DNA of 64,000 nucleotides from JAOUJD01 sp963726405 (lineage in GTDB: Bacteria; Pseudomonadota; Gammaproteobacteria; Burkholderiales; Burkholderiaceae_F). A program made the translations under genes and the position numbers. Positions 38,532 to 46,773 of the stretch are shown one piece after another; the stretch's first letter is position 1, and every line of letters begins with the position of its first letter. The stretch lies in contig CAVSCF010000003.1 in the NCBI GenBank assembly GCA_963726405.1, forward strand, positions 186,001-250,000. The letters run 5' to 3'. Below the pieces are notes generated by a model. That model worked only from the letters and a program-made list of their open reading frames with translations. It had not been told where the DNA came from and did not search any database.

Positions 38532-39461
38532 GTGAAACTTTTCAGAAAGCAATGGATCGTGGGCGCGCTGGCGTGCGCGTCGCTGCTTGGCGCCGGGTTT
38601 GCGATCGCGCAGGGCATCAAGGACACCAAGCACAACCTCGGTTCACTGGGCACGGGCGCGAACCACGTGACCGGGACTGCCAACCCGACGGATCCTCGAG
38701 CGGCAACGGGCACCGAGGAGATCTGCGTGTTCTGCCATACGCCGCACGGGGCCGACACCTCCGCCGCGGCTCCCCTCTGGAACAAGCGGCTCCCCGCCGG
38801 CACCGGCTATCAGGTCTACAGCACCGCGAACTCCTCCACGATCGACGGTGAGGTCATCACGACGGTCGGTTCGGTTTCGATCACCTGCCTCTCGTGTCAC
38901 GACGGCACTCAGGCGATGGACAACATCATCAACGCGCCGGGATCGGGCGGTTTCGATGTGACCGGAGGTGGCGCCGCCGGCCTCGGATACACGTGGACGA
39001 CCACCGGACGCGTCGATGCGGACGGCAGGCTGTCGCCGGGCGGAATCGCGAATCTCGGCACCGACTTGCGGAACGACCACCCGATCGGCATCGAGTACTG
39101 CGGCGGCGGCCTGAGCAACACGGCGCCCAATCCCGCGGCAGCAGGACCGGCACCGGTGGCCGCCGGCGCCTGCAAGGACGCCGACTTCAATCAGCCGCGC
39201 TCGACCACGATCAACGGCCAGGGCGTGTGGTGGGTGGATACGGGCGGCGCCGCCGGCACCGGGTTCCGCGCCCGCAACGACATGATCCTGTACACGCGTG
39301 CGTTCACAGCCGGCGCCGGGCCTTCGGTGGAATGCGCGAGCTGCCACGATCCCCACGTCGGTGCGGGAGATGCCGGCCCGAACAGCACTGTGGCGGGCCC
39401 GACGTTCCTGCGCGTGGCGAACACCAACAGCGCGGTCTGCCTCGCTTGCCATAACAAGTAA
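38532..39461 (+). CDS. Tetrahaem CxxCH cytochrome (FCHTPHG type)
   Basis: About 309 residues. Haem sites CVFCH, CLSCH, CASCH and CLACH; the first is followed by TPHG, a hallmark of the doubled-CxxCH secreted cytochrome family. KLFRKQWIVGALACASLLGAGFAIAQ is the signal peptide. The start is GTG 38532, after GGGGGGAG with a 7-nt spacing; an upstream ATG at 38490 has no ribosome site and begins before the predicted transcription start zone. The C-terminus NTNSAVCLACHNK mirrors the C-terminal haem of the 11-haem protein at 47846, which has the same N-terminal organisation, so this may be a short paralog. Export beyond the outer membrane is possible. Confidence 0.88.
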   Translation: MKLFRKQWIVGALACASLLGAGFAIAQGIKDTKHNLGSLGTGANHVTGTANPTDPRAATGTEEICVFCHTPHGADTSAAAPLWNKRLPAGTGYQVYSTANSSTIDGEVITTVGSVSITCLSCHDGTQAMDNIINAPGSGGFDVTGGGAAGLGYTWTTTGRVDADGRLSPGGIANLGTDLRNDHPIGIEYCGGGLSNTAPNPAAAGPAPVAAGACKDADFNQPRSTTINGQGVWWVDTGGAAGTGFRARNDMILYTRAFTAGAGPSVECASCHDPHVGAGDAGPNSTVAGPTFLRVANTNSAVCLACHNK

Positions 39462-39477
39462 TCGCGCCTGCCGTCAG

Positions 39478-39516
39478 AAAGAACGGGCCAGCCCACAAGG
39501 CTGGCCCGTTTCTTTC
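39478..39516 (+). terminator. Rho-independent terminator after the tetrahaem gene
   Basis: AACGGGCCAGCC and GGCTGGCCCGTT form a 12-bp stem with flanking A and T tracts and then TCTTTCTT. It separates the NHL/tetrahaem unit from the PPIase-porin unit. Confidence 0.88.
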
Positions 39517-39562
39517 TTGGCATTGGCAAAGGCCGGAGGCGCGGCCGTCATCGGGGAACATC

Positions 39563-40573
39563 GTGGGTCAACGGACATACGCTCTCGCGCGGATCGCGCT
39601 CTTCGCCATCGGATTGGCCGCGGCGCTTCCAGCGCAGTCCGCCGAGCCGCCGCTGCCTGCCGACACCTTTGCGGTCGTCGGTCGCACCACGCTCAGCGCC
39701 GCCGAATTCCAGCGGGCTTTCACGACGCGGGCGCGCGACAAGTTCTACCACGCCAAGCCGCCCGAGGCGGAGATCGCGCAGTACCAGCGCGAGGTCGGTG
39801 ACGAACTCGTCAACCGCGTGCTCGTCGTCGACGAAGCCCGGCGCAGGAACATCAAGCCCGACCCCGAGTTCGTCAAGCAGCAACTGGCGAAGTACGAGGC
39901 GCGCGCAAAGCACGCGCCGAACTGGGAGAAGGACCGCGCCAAGTTCGTCGAGGCGGTGACGAACCAGTTCGAGAACCAGAGCCGGTACGAGCAGCTGGAG
40001 CAGCAGGTGCGCAAGGTTGCGCCGCCGACCGAGGCGCAGGCGCGCGCGTTCTATGACGCGAACAAGGCGCTGTTCGTCGAACCCGAGCAGGTGCGACTGT
40101 CCGTCATCCTGCTCAAGGTCGACCCAAGCGCGCCCAAGTCGGCCTGGGAGCAGGCGCGGGCCGAAGCGGCAGCGCTGCGCAAGCGCGTCGTCGCCGGCGA
40201 GGACTTCGCGATGCTGGCCCGTCGTCACTCGAAGGACGACAGCGCGAAAGACGGCGGCGACATGGGTTACCTGCACCGCGGCATGCTTCCCGAAGGCGTG
40301 GACCGGGTGGCCGACGGCCTGAAGCCGGGGCAACTCAGCGAGCCGGTCACGCTGCTCGAAGGCGTGGCGGTATTCCGCCTGCACGATCGCAAGGCGGCGC
40401 AGCAGCGCACGTTCAACGAAGTCCAGACGCGCGCCGGCGAACTTTGGCAACGCGAAGAATCGGACAAGCGCTGGGCAGGACTCATCGCCGGACTTCGCAA
40501 GGCCACTCCCGTCCGCATCAACGAGGCGCTTTACCTGCCGCTCGCCAAACCCGCCGCAGCCAAGGCGGGGTAG
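39563..40573 (+). CDS. Parvulin PPIase paired with the outer-membrane barrel
   Basis: 336 residues. GTG start; signal GQRTYALARIALFAIGLAAALPAQSA. An N-terminal SurA-like region (EIAQYQREVGDELVNRVLVVDEARRRNIKPDPEFVKQQLAKYEARAK) precedes a single parvulin domain (VRLSVILLKVDP...DMGYLHRGMLPEGVDRVADGLKPGQLSEPVTLLEGVAVFRLHDRK). The barrel gene follows 12 nt later, so it probably folds or chaperones that outer-membrane protein or the multihaem cytochromes. A second, different PPIase occurs at 20131. Confidence 0.88.
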   Translation: MGQRTYALARIALFAIGLAAALPAQSAEPPLPADTFAVVGRTTLSAAEFQRAFTTRARDKFYHAKPPEAEIAQYQREVGDELVNRVLVVDEARRRNIKPDPEFVKQQLAKYEARAKHAPNWEKDRAKFVEAVTNQFENQSRYEQLEQQVRKVAPPTEAQARAFYDANKALFVEPEQVRLSVILLKVDPSAPKSAWEQARAEAAALRKRVVAGEDFAMLARRHSKDDSAKDGGDMGYLHRGMLPEGVDRVADGLKPGQLSEPVTLLEGVAVFRLHDRKAAQQRTFNEVQTRAGELWQREESDKRWAGLIAGLRKATPVRINEALYLPLAKPAAAKAG

Positions 40574-40585
40574 GAACGCCGGGGC

Positions 40586-42577
40586 ATGGCGCGGGCGAGC
40601 GACCGTCGGCGTCCCGCCGTGGCGCCTTGCTTCCTGCGCACCGCGCTGGCGGCGTCGCTCGCGTGCCTCTGGTCCGCCAACGCCGCCGCGGCGGCATTCA
40701 TGCCGGGCCAGCCGACGATCGCCGTGGACACGCAATCCGGTGGCGGCGAACCGGCGCGGGATGCGTTCACCCTGATGATGGCGCCGATCCGCTACTGGGG
40801 CGTCGCGGCGATCGACCTCCGGCTGCTCGACTCGCCTACAGGAGGGCGAACCACCAGCGAAGTGCTGAGCGCCACCATCAATGCCGCCACGTTCGTCTGG
40901 CAGCCCTGGTTCATGCAGGTCACCGGGAGCGCGGGGGTGGTCGGCGCGGTCAATCAGTCGGATCAGTCGGGCAGTTCGGACTCAATCTCCGGCATCGGCA
41001 GCATCAACATCGGTGTCTTTCCGACCAGCCGGTTCCCGTTCAACCTGTACGCGGACGTGAACGACAGCCGCGCGAGTGGCCAGCTGACGGACGTCGACTA
41101 TCGGTCCCGCCGGTTTCGCGTCAGCCAGAGTTACTCGCCCCAGTTCGCCTCCGAGCGGTACTACGCCAGCTACGAGCAGAGCACGCTGACCACGATCGAC
41201 AGCGGGATTGGCGCCGGCATCAACCAGGTTCCAACGAGCGATGTGTTGCAGGTGCTGAACCTGGCCGCCTCGCGGTCGTGGGAGCAGAACAGCCTGGACG
41301 GGTCGGTCAGCGTGAGCCGGAACGAACGGGAAGAGGGCAACGTGATCCAGCGGACGCGGCTCGACTTCGCCAACCTCCAACATGTCTTCCTGCCCGGCCC
41401 CTCGCTGTCGCTCAACTCCAATCTGTCCTACACCCGAACGGCGGTCGATGCGCCGCAGTCGCTGACGCTTGGCATCCCGTTGCCGGGCAGGGACAGCAGT
41501 TCGGACTTCACCCAGCTCTCGAGCTTCGCGACGTTCCGGCCGCCGCCCGGGAGCCGCTTCTATTCCGAGTCGAACCGGCTGCTGGGCACGGCCACGTTCC
41601 GCGCCTTCGAGTTCGGGAATTCCGTGGACGGAACGTCGGATCGATCCAAGGGCGCCACCGGCAGCGTCGGCCTCAACTACTACCTGACGCCGCAGACTCA
41701 GCTCTTTTCGACCACGCAGGCCGCGTACTTCACGGGCGATATCGAAGCCTCATCCGTCGCCGCGCAGACCTTCGGCATCACGTTCTCGTCGCAGCCGATC
41801 CCGCTCGGCCAGTTCACCTACACGTGGGGACTGGGCGCTTCGGAAACCGTCGGCGTCGTCAACGGCGGTTCGAACGATGGCTTCAATCACCTGACCCAGG
41901 CGACGGCGTCGCAGAGCTTCCATCGCCCGATCGACCTCGGCCCCGGCCGCGGAGCGCTGAGCTTCGGGTTCAGCCAGAGCATCGGGTACTCGTTCGGTTC
42001 CTACACGGACGCGGCAGGCGTCCTCACCAACACGATCACAGGGTTCTGGAACTCGACGGGAAACGGCGCGACCCAGGCCTTTGCCGGATTGACGGCGTCC
42101 GATTCGCGCCGGTCGGGCGAGTTCGCGGGCTACTACCAGCTCGTCAACCTCCAGGCGAACGTCCAGATGGCCACCGGACGCTGGTCCAGTCTCCAGGCGG
42201 GCGTGACGCTGCAGGCCACGCGGTCGGAGGACGAGTTCATCGACACGCGACCCTTCGATCCCTTCCTGGATGCCGCGGCGGGGCAGTGGCAGACGAGTTA
42301 TGCCGCGCATATCGCCTACAGCCATGGGCGCGCGTTCGGCGTTCCGCGGCTCGTCTACACCGGCCTGTTCCAGGCCAGCAGCTTCGACTACGACAGCCGT
42401 GCGCTCGGGAACGTGGACGCGCCGCTGTTCAAGGTCGACTGGCTGTTCGAAAACCGGCTCGAGTACCGGATCGGGCGCCTTCTCCTGCTTGGCACCGTGC
42501 GCCTGGCCGAGGTGCAGAACCGCGGCACCAACTTTTCGGTCTTTGCCCGCGCGCAAAGGTCGTTCGGCGCCCTCTGA
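40586..42577 (+). CDS. Outer-membrane beta-barrel, candidate porin of a cytochrome conduit
   Basis: 663 residues, a clean frame. Signal SLACLWSANAAAAA is followed by alternating hydrophobic strands, short turns and long polar loops (YRSRRFRVSQSYSPQFASERYYASYEQSTLTT; SVGLNYYLTPQTQLFSTTQAAYFTGDIE; FGFSQSIGYSFGSYTD), which is the texture of a large barrel. The last strand, NFSVFARAQRSFGAL, ends in Leu rather than the usual aromatic. It has no CxxCH. Next to a PPIase and c7/multihaem cytochromes it is the best candidate for the porin part of a porin-cytochrome complex. It is not recognisably MtrB or OmbB. Confidence 0.8.
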   Translation: MARASDRRRPAVAPCFLRTALAASLACLWSANAAAAAFMPGQPTIAVDTQSGGGEPARDAFTLMMAPIRYWGVAAIDLRLLDSPTGGRTTSEVLSATINAATFVWQPWFMQVTGSAGVVGAVNQSDQSGSSDSISGIGSINIGVFPTSRFPFNLYADVNDSRASGQLTDVDYRSRRFRVSQSYSPQFASERYYASYEQSTLTTIDSGIGAGINQVPTSDVLQVLNLAASRSWEQNSLDGSVSVSRNEREEGNVIQRTRLDFANLQHVFLPGPSLSLNSNLSYTRTAVDAPQSLTLGIPLPGRDSSSDFTQLSSFATFRPPPGSRFYSESNRLLGTATFRAFEFGNSVDGTSDRSKGATGSVGLNYYLTPQTQLFSTTQAAYFTGDIEASSVAAQTFGITFSSQPIPLGQFTYTWGLGASETVGVVNGGSNDGFNHLTQATASQSFHRPIDLGPGRGALSFGFSQSIGYSFGSYTDAAGVLTNTITGFWNSTGNGATQAFAGLTASDSRRSGEFAGYYQLVNLQANVQMATGRWSSLQAGVTLQATRSEDEFIDTRPFDPFLDAAAGQWQTSYAAHIAYSHGRAFGVPRLVYTGLFQASSFDYDSRALGNVDAPLFKVDWLFENRLEYRIGRLLLLGTVRLAEVQNRGTNFSVFARAQRSFGAL

Positions 42578-42580
42578 GGC

Positions 42581-42597
42581 TGGCAAGGGTTGTGCTT
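42581..42597 (+). promoter_or_regulatory. Possible sigma-54 promoter before the c7 cluster
   Basis: TGGCAA-GGGTT-GTGCTT, with GG and GC 10 nt apart, in the 46-nt gap after the barrel gene. One base of the -12 element differs. Weaker than the other two sites. Confidence 0.4.
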
Positions 42598-42623
42598 AAG
42601 GAAGGGCGGGAAAGGGGAACTCC

Positions 42624-43064
42624 ATGAAGCTGATGGCTTGTGCGCGCGCGCTCGCGCTGCTGCTGCTCGTGTTCGGCACGCTCGCGGTCGATCGGGCAAA
42701 CCCGCGCGCCGAGTACGGGGATGTCGTCATCAACAACTACTCGGACGCGGCGGGAATGCGCCCCGTGGTGTTTCCGCACTGGTTCCATCGCGTGCGCTTC
42801 CGCTGCAAGGTGTGTCACGCGGACCTCGGCTTCCAGTTCAAGGCCGGCGGCAACCAGATCAACATGGTGAAGATCATCGACGGCCAGTTCTGCGGCGCGT
42901 GCCACAACGGCGAACTCGCGTGGTCCGTCGAGAACTGCAACCTCTGCCACGCGGCGAAACCCGGCACGCCGACGCACGTGCACGAGAGCACCGTCAGCAA
43001 GCTCGCCGCGCCGACTCCCGCCGCCGCACCCGCGCCGGCATCCACACCCGCGACCAAGCGCTAG
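42624..43064 (+). CDS. c7-type trihaem cytochrome (A)
   Basis: 146 residues. Signal ALALLLLVFGTLA, then a trihaem c7 domain: HWFHRVRFRCKVCH, QFCGACHNG and NCNLCHAA, giving CKVCH, CGACH and CNLCH with distal His from the FPHWFHR segment. An Ala/Pro-rich tail follows. It closely matches the 46387 gene. Periplasmic electron shuttle. It is first in a run of six genes arranged A-B-C-C'-B'-A'. Confidence 0.92.
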   Translation: MKLMACARALALLLLVFGTLAVDRANPRAEYGDVVINNYSDAAGMRPVVFPHWFHRVRFRCKVCHADLGFQFKAGGNQINMVKIIDGQFCGACHNGELAWSVENCNLCHAAKPGTPTHVHESTVSKLAAPTPAAAPAPASTPATKR

Positions 43065-43073
43065 GAGGCGACG

Positions 43074-44102
43074 ATGAAGATCCGCACATTCGCCCTCGCC
43101 AGCCTGCTGCTGGTCGCCGTCGGCAGCGCCCATGCGCAGACCGGCAAGGCCCTGTACGACGCCGTGTGCTCGGGCTGCCATGCGGCCGGGGTCATCGGCG
43201 CCCCGAAGCCCGGCGACGCCGAGGCATGGAAACCGCGCCTGGCCAAAGGCAAGGACGCTCTCGTCCGCAACGCAATCCTCGGCACCAACCGTGGAATGCC
43301 GCCGAAGGGCGGACGCGACGATCTGTCGGAGGCGCAGATTCGCTCGGCGGTCGAGTTCATGATCGCCGGCATGCCGATGCCCGCAGTGGCGAAGGCCGAG
43401 CCGAAGGCGCCGGCGCCAGCCGCCGCCGCGGCTCCTGCGGCGCCGCGTGCTGCGGCACCGGCTGCACCCGTCGCGCAGGCGGCACCGGCAGCAGCGGCCC
43501 CTGCGCCCGCGCCGCGCGCCGCGGCACCAGCAGCGGCCGCTCCGGCCGCGGCAGCCCCCGCCCGTGGCGTGGTGAGCGCCGAGTCCGATGCCGCCGACGT
43601 CAACGCCTTCAACCGCCTGCTGAAGCCGGGCGGCGGCTTCAACCGCCCCGCGATGGAATCGGGCATCCACGACCCGACCAACGACGCCACGCCCACGCTG
43701 CAGCCGCCGTCGCGCGCCTTCGCCAGCCTGCCGAAGAGTCCTGCCGGCAACCACGTCGACTGGGTCAAGGCGCTGGAAACCAAGGGCATCGACCCGCGCT
43801 GGGACCGCAACGACCCGAAGGCCGCCGCGGTGGTGATGGACCTCAACATCGTGCGCGAAGTGAAGGGCTCGATGCCGGACGTCGTGTACCCGCACAAGCA
43901 GCACACGGAGTGGCTCGACTGCTCCAACTGCCACCCGTCGATCTTCATTCCGCAGAAGGGCGCCAACCAGATCTCGATGGCGGCGATCCTTCTCGGGCAG
44001 AAGTGCGGGGCGTGCCACGGGCGCGTCGCCTTCCCGGTGTCCGAATGCCGGCTGTGCCACTCGAAGAAGAAGGACCCCGCCGCCGTCGCGGCGAGCAAGT
44101 GA
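43074..44102 (+). CDS. c5-c7 fusion cytochrome (B), four haems
   Basis: 342 residues. The N-terminal c5 domain (CSGCH; MPPKGGRDDLSEAQIRSAVEFMI) joins through about 65 residues of Ala/Pro (about 110-170) to a trihaem c7 domain with CSNCH, CGACH and CRLCH and VVYPHKQHTEWLDCSNCH. The linker looks like a long flexible tether that could reach across the periplasm. The C-terminal domain is paralogous to the 45846 gene. The frame is clean. Confidence 0.92.
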   Translation: MKIRTFALASLLLVAVGSAHAQTGKALYDAVCSGCHAAGVIGAPKPGDAEAWKPRLAKGKDALVRNAILGTNRGMPPKGGRDDLSEAQIRSAVEFMIAGMPMPAVAKAEPKAPAPAAAAAPAAPRAAAPAAPVAQAAPAAAAPAPAPRAAAPAAAAPAAAAPARGVVSAESDAADVNAFNRLLKPGGGFNRPAMESGIHDPTNDATPTLQPPSRAFASLPKSPAGNHVDWVKALETKGIDPRWDRNDPKAAAVVMDLNIVREVKGSMPDVVYPHKQHTEWLDCSNCHPSIFIPQKGANQISMAAILLGQKCGACHGRVAFPVSECRLCHSKKKDPAAVAASK

Positions 44103-44106
44103 TCCC

Positions 44107-44968
44107 ATGCGCCGAGTGCTGCAGGCCACGCTCGCGGCGCTTGCTGCCGCGCTTGTGACGAGTGCGGCGGCCCAGGCCGACGCGCGCCGCGGCGTGGAGC
44201 AGAAGATCGACTTCGTCGGAACGCTGGTCACGCGCTCCCCGCTCGCTGCGCGCATCAACGCGAGCACCAACGAACAGGCGCGCGCAGTTCCTGAAGCAGA
44301 GCGTCGAGCACCACCAGATGGCGATCACCGCGTTGAAGGTGGGCGACCTCGAGGGGGCGGAGCGCGAGGCCAACCAGGCCATCCTCACGGTCGGCAAGGC
44401 GCGGCAACTGGTGCCCGACGACATGCGCCGCGCGATCGAGCAGCGGGTGCGTTACCAGGACCTCTACCGCTCGGTCGAGATGCTGGTCGCGTCCTACGAG
44501 CGCCACCGGCAGGTCACCGGCCGGCCGGCGGACGCGGAGTGGGGAGAGACGCTGCGCCTGCTCGACCGCGCGCGGACCCTGCACGCGTCGGAGCGGCTGG
44601 GCGAGGCGACCGGGGCGCTGGCTGACGCGCAGCAGCGCCTGCTGCGCCAGATGTCGTCGCTGCTGGCCGGCAACACGATCGACTACACGATGCGGTTCAG
44701 CAACCCGGCGCAGGAATACGAGTACGAGGCGGCGCGTTACCGCAGCCTGGAGGACCTCGTGCCGGCCGCGTTGAAGGAGTTCAATCCGCGGCCCGAAGCC
44801 CGGACCGCCGTCGATCGCCATCTCGAGAACAGCCGCAGCATCGCCCGCACCGCGCACGAGCAGGCGGCCGCAGGACGGCCCGACATAGGACTCGCGTCGA
44901 TCCGCGAGGCGACGGCCGAAGTGCAGAAGGCCCTCACCGCCACCGGCCTCGCGATCCCACACCAGTAG
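44107..44968 (+). CDS. Periplasmic helical protein (C), one frameshift
   Basis: About 286 codons. Signal MRRVLQATLAALAAALVTSAAAQA, then a mainly alpha-helical, charged protein (VGDLEGAEREANQAILTVGKARQLVPDDMRRAIEQRVRYQDLYRSVEMLVASYERH; TIDYTMRFSNPAQEYEYEAARYRSLEDLV). A frameshift lies at about 44280. It is a paralog of the next gene, which shares the helical pattern and the E(E/Y)YxYE motif. No haem or catalytic motif; perhaps a scaffold for the cytochromes. I do not recognise the family. Confidence 0.75.
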
Positions 44969-44977
44969 GAGCCCATC

Positions 44978-45838
44978 ATGAAGGTCCGCCTCGCTTTCCT
45001 CCTCGCCGTCGTCGCCCTGCTGCACGCAGGCGTCGCCGCTGCACAGGACAAGGCGGCGCTCGAGCAGCGCATCACTTCGGTCGGCACGTTGATCGAGCGC
45101 TCGTCGGCCGCCAAGCAGATCGACTCGAGCCGCGATCCCAAGGCGCTGGAAGGACGCAACCAGGCGCGCGCGCTCCACCGCAAGGCCAGCGACGCCTTGC
45201 AGGCAGGCGACCTGGCGGGAGCGGCGAAACTGCTCGACGAAGCGACGCGCCAGATGATGACCGCCGCGCGCGCCGCGGCGCCGGAGCAGGTCACGGGCGA
45301 CAAGAAGCGCAACGACTTCAACAACCGCTACGAGAGCGTCAAGACGCTGCTCGCCGCGCAGCAGCGCATCGCCAAGGAGAAGGGCGGAAGCAAGGACGCG
45401 ACGGAAGCGGCGCGGCAGATCGAGACGCTGATGGCCGAGGCCAGCGGGCAGGCCCAGGCGGACCAGATCGACCGGGCGCGGTCGACGATCGACCAGGCCT
45501 ACCTGCTCGCGAAGGCGTCCATCGGCACGATGCGGCGCGGCGACACGCTGGTGCGCTCGCTGAACTTCGCCACCAAGCACGAGGAATACGACTACGAACT
45601 GGACCGCAACGACACGCACCGCATGCTGGTGAAGGTGCTGCTCGACGAGCGGCGCGCGAGCAATCCGGCGCTGGACCGCTCGGTGCAGGGCTTCCTCGAT
45701 ACGGCGGGCAAGCTGCGCGGCGACGCCGAGGAGCAGGCAAAGAGAGGTTCGTACGAAGCAGCCATCAAGACCCTGGAGGATTCGACGCGCGAACTCGTGC
45801 GCGCCATCCGCGGGGCCGGCGTGTACATCCCCGGGTGA
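44978..45838 (+). CDS. Periplasmic helical protein (C')
   Basis: 286 residues, intact. Signal MKVRLAFLLAVVALLHAGVAAA, then long helices (QARALHRKASDALQAGDLAGAAKLLDEATRQMM; AARQIETLMAEASGQAQADQIDRARSTIDQAYLLAKASI) and LVRSLNFATKHEEYDYELDRNDTHRML, the stretch equivalent to TIDYTMRFSNPAQEYEYEA of its neighbour. Tandem paralog of 44107. Function unknown; no cysteine, so no haem. It is located between two halves of the cytochrome run. Confidence 0.8.
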   Translation: MKVRLAFLLAVVALLHAGVAAAQDKAALEQRITSVGTLIERSSAAKQIDSSRDPKALEGRNQARALHRKASDALQAGDLAGAAKLLDEATRQMMTAARAAAPEQVTGDKKRNDFNNRYESVKTLLAAQQRIAKEKGGSKDATEAARQIETLMAEASGQAQADQIDRARSTIDQAYLLAKASIGTMRRGDTLVRSLNFATKHEEYDYELDRNDTHRMLVKVLLDERRASNPALDRSVQGFLDTAGKLRGDAEEQAKRGSYEAAIKTLEDSTRELVRAIRGAGVYIPG

Positions 45839-45845
45839 ATGCGTC

Positions 45846-46400
45846 GTGGAGCGATGGTGGCGAAGATTCCCGGTTCTATCGCTCGTGACCTTCCTGGCAT
45901 GGTCGAGCCTCGCCTTCGCGCAGGGAACGTGGCAGCCGCTGGCGAAAGATGGCGTGCACGACCCGAAGTCACCGGCAATCGGCGTACTGCAGGAACCGGG
46001 GAGCGCGCTGTCGAAGCTGCCTCCCGATTCGGCCGGGAACTTCGTGCGCTGGGTGGAAGCACTCGAGAAGGGCGTGATCAACCCGCGCACCAACATCAAG
46101 CCGGAGACGGTCATCCGCCTGCGCGAGGACTCCATCGTCATCAGCAAGTTCGGATCGATGCCGGCGGTGACCTTCCCGCACCGGCAGCACACGCTCTGGC
46201 TCGACTGCAGCAACTGCCACGAGTCCCTGTTCGTCTCGAAGGCCGGAGCCAACAAGTTCAGGATGCAGAAAATCCTCGAGGGGGAGCAGTGCGGGGTGTG
46301 CCACGGGGCAGTGGCTTTCCCGCTGACCGAGTGCCGGCGCTGTCACAACACGTCGAATGCATCCCTGCAGCGACCGAGGCCCGCCGATGCGAAGCGCTGA
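45846..46400 (+). CDS. c7-type trihaem cytochrome (B')
   Basis: 184 residues; start GTG 45846, just after the preceding stop. Signal RRFPVLSLVTFLAWSSLAFA. GVHDPKSPAIGVLQEPGSALSKLPPDSAGNFVRWVEALEKG matches the region before the c7 domain of the 43074 gene, followed by haems CSNCH, CGVCH and CRRCH. It is therefore the linker-less paralog of B. It overlaps the following gene by 14 nt. Confidence 0.9.
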   Translation: MERWWRRFPVLSLVTFLAWSSLAFAQGTWQPLAKDGVHDPKSPAIGVLQEPGSALSKLPPDSAGNFVRWVEALEKGVINPRTNIKPETVIRLREDSIVISKFGSMPAVTFPHRQHTLWLDCSNCHESLFVSKAGANKFRMQKILEGEQCGVCHGAVAFPLTECRRCHNTSNASLQRPRPADAKR

Positions 46401-46773
46401 ATCGTTCCTCGCGCTCGCGCTGCTCGCCTTCGGCTTGCTGCTCTGCGCACGACCGGTGCAGGCCGAGTACGGCGACGTCGTCCTCAACCGGCGCGCGGAG
46501 GCCAATGGCGTCCGGCCGGTTGTTTTCCCGCACTGGTTCCACCGCATCCGCTTCCGCTGCAAGGTCTGCCACAGCGAACTCGGCTTCACGATGCGCGCCG
46601 GCGCGAACGACGTGAAGATGGACGACATCACCCAGGGCAAGTTCTGCGGCATGTGCCACAACGGCACGGTGGCGTGGGGGCCGGAGCGCTGCGATCTGTG
46701 CCACTCCGGACTGCCCGGGCTGAAGAGCGGCATCGTCGGCGGGCACGGAACGTCGGGGCCGGGGCGATGGTGA
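46387..46773 (+). CDS. c7-type trihaem cytochrome (A')
   Basis: 128 residues. Signal ESFLALALLAFGLLLCARPVQA; AEYGDVVLNRRAEANGVRPVVFPHWFHRIRF then CKVCH, CGMCH and CDLCH. Near-identical organisation to the 42624 protein without its Ala/Pro tail. It overlaps B' by 14 nt and the NHL gene by 7 nt, so it is tightly coupled. Confidence 0.92.
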   Translation: MRSAESFLALALLAFGLLLCARPVQAEYGDVVLNRRAEANGVRPVVFPHWFHRIRFRCKVCHSELGFTMRAGANDVKMDDITQGKFCGMCHNGTVAWGPERCDLCHSGLPGLKSGIVGGHGTSGPGRW

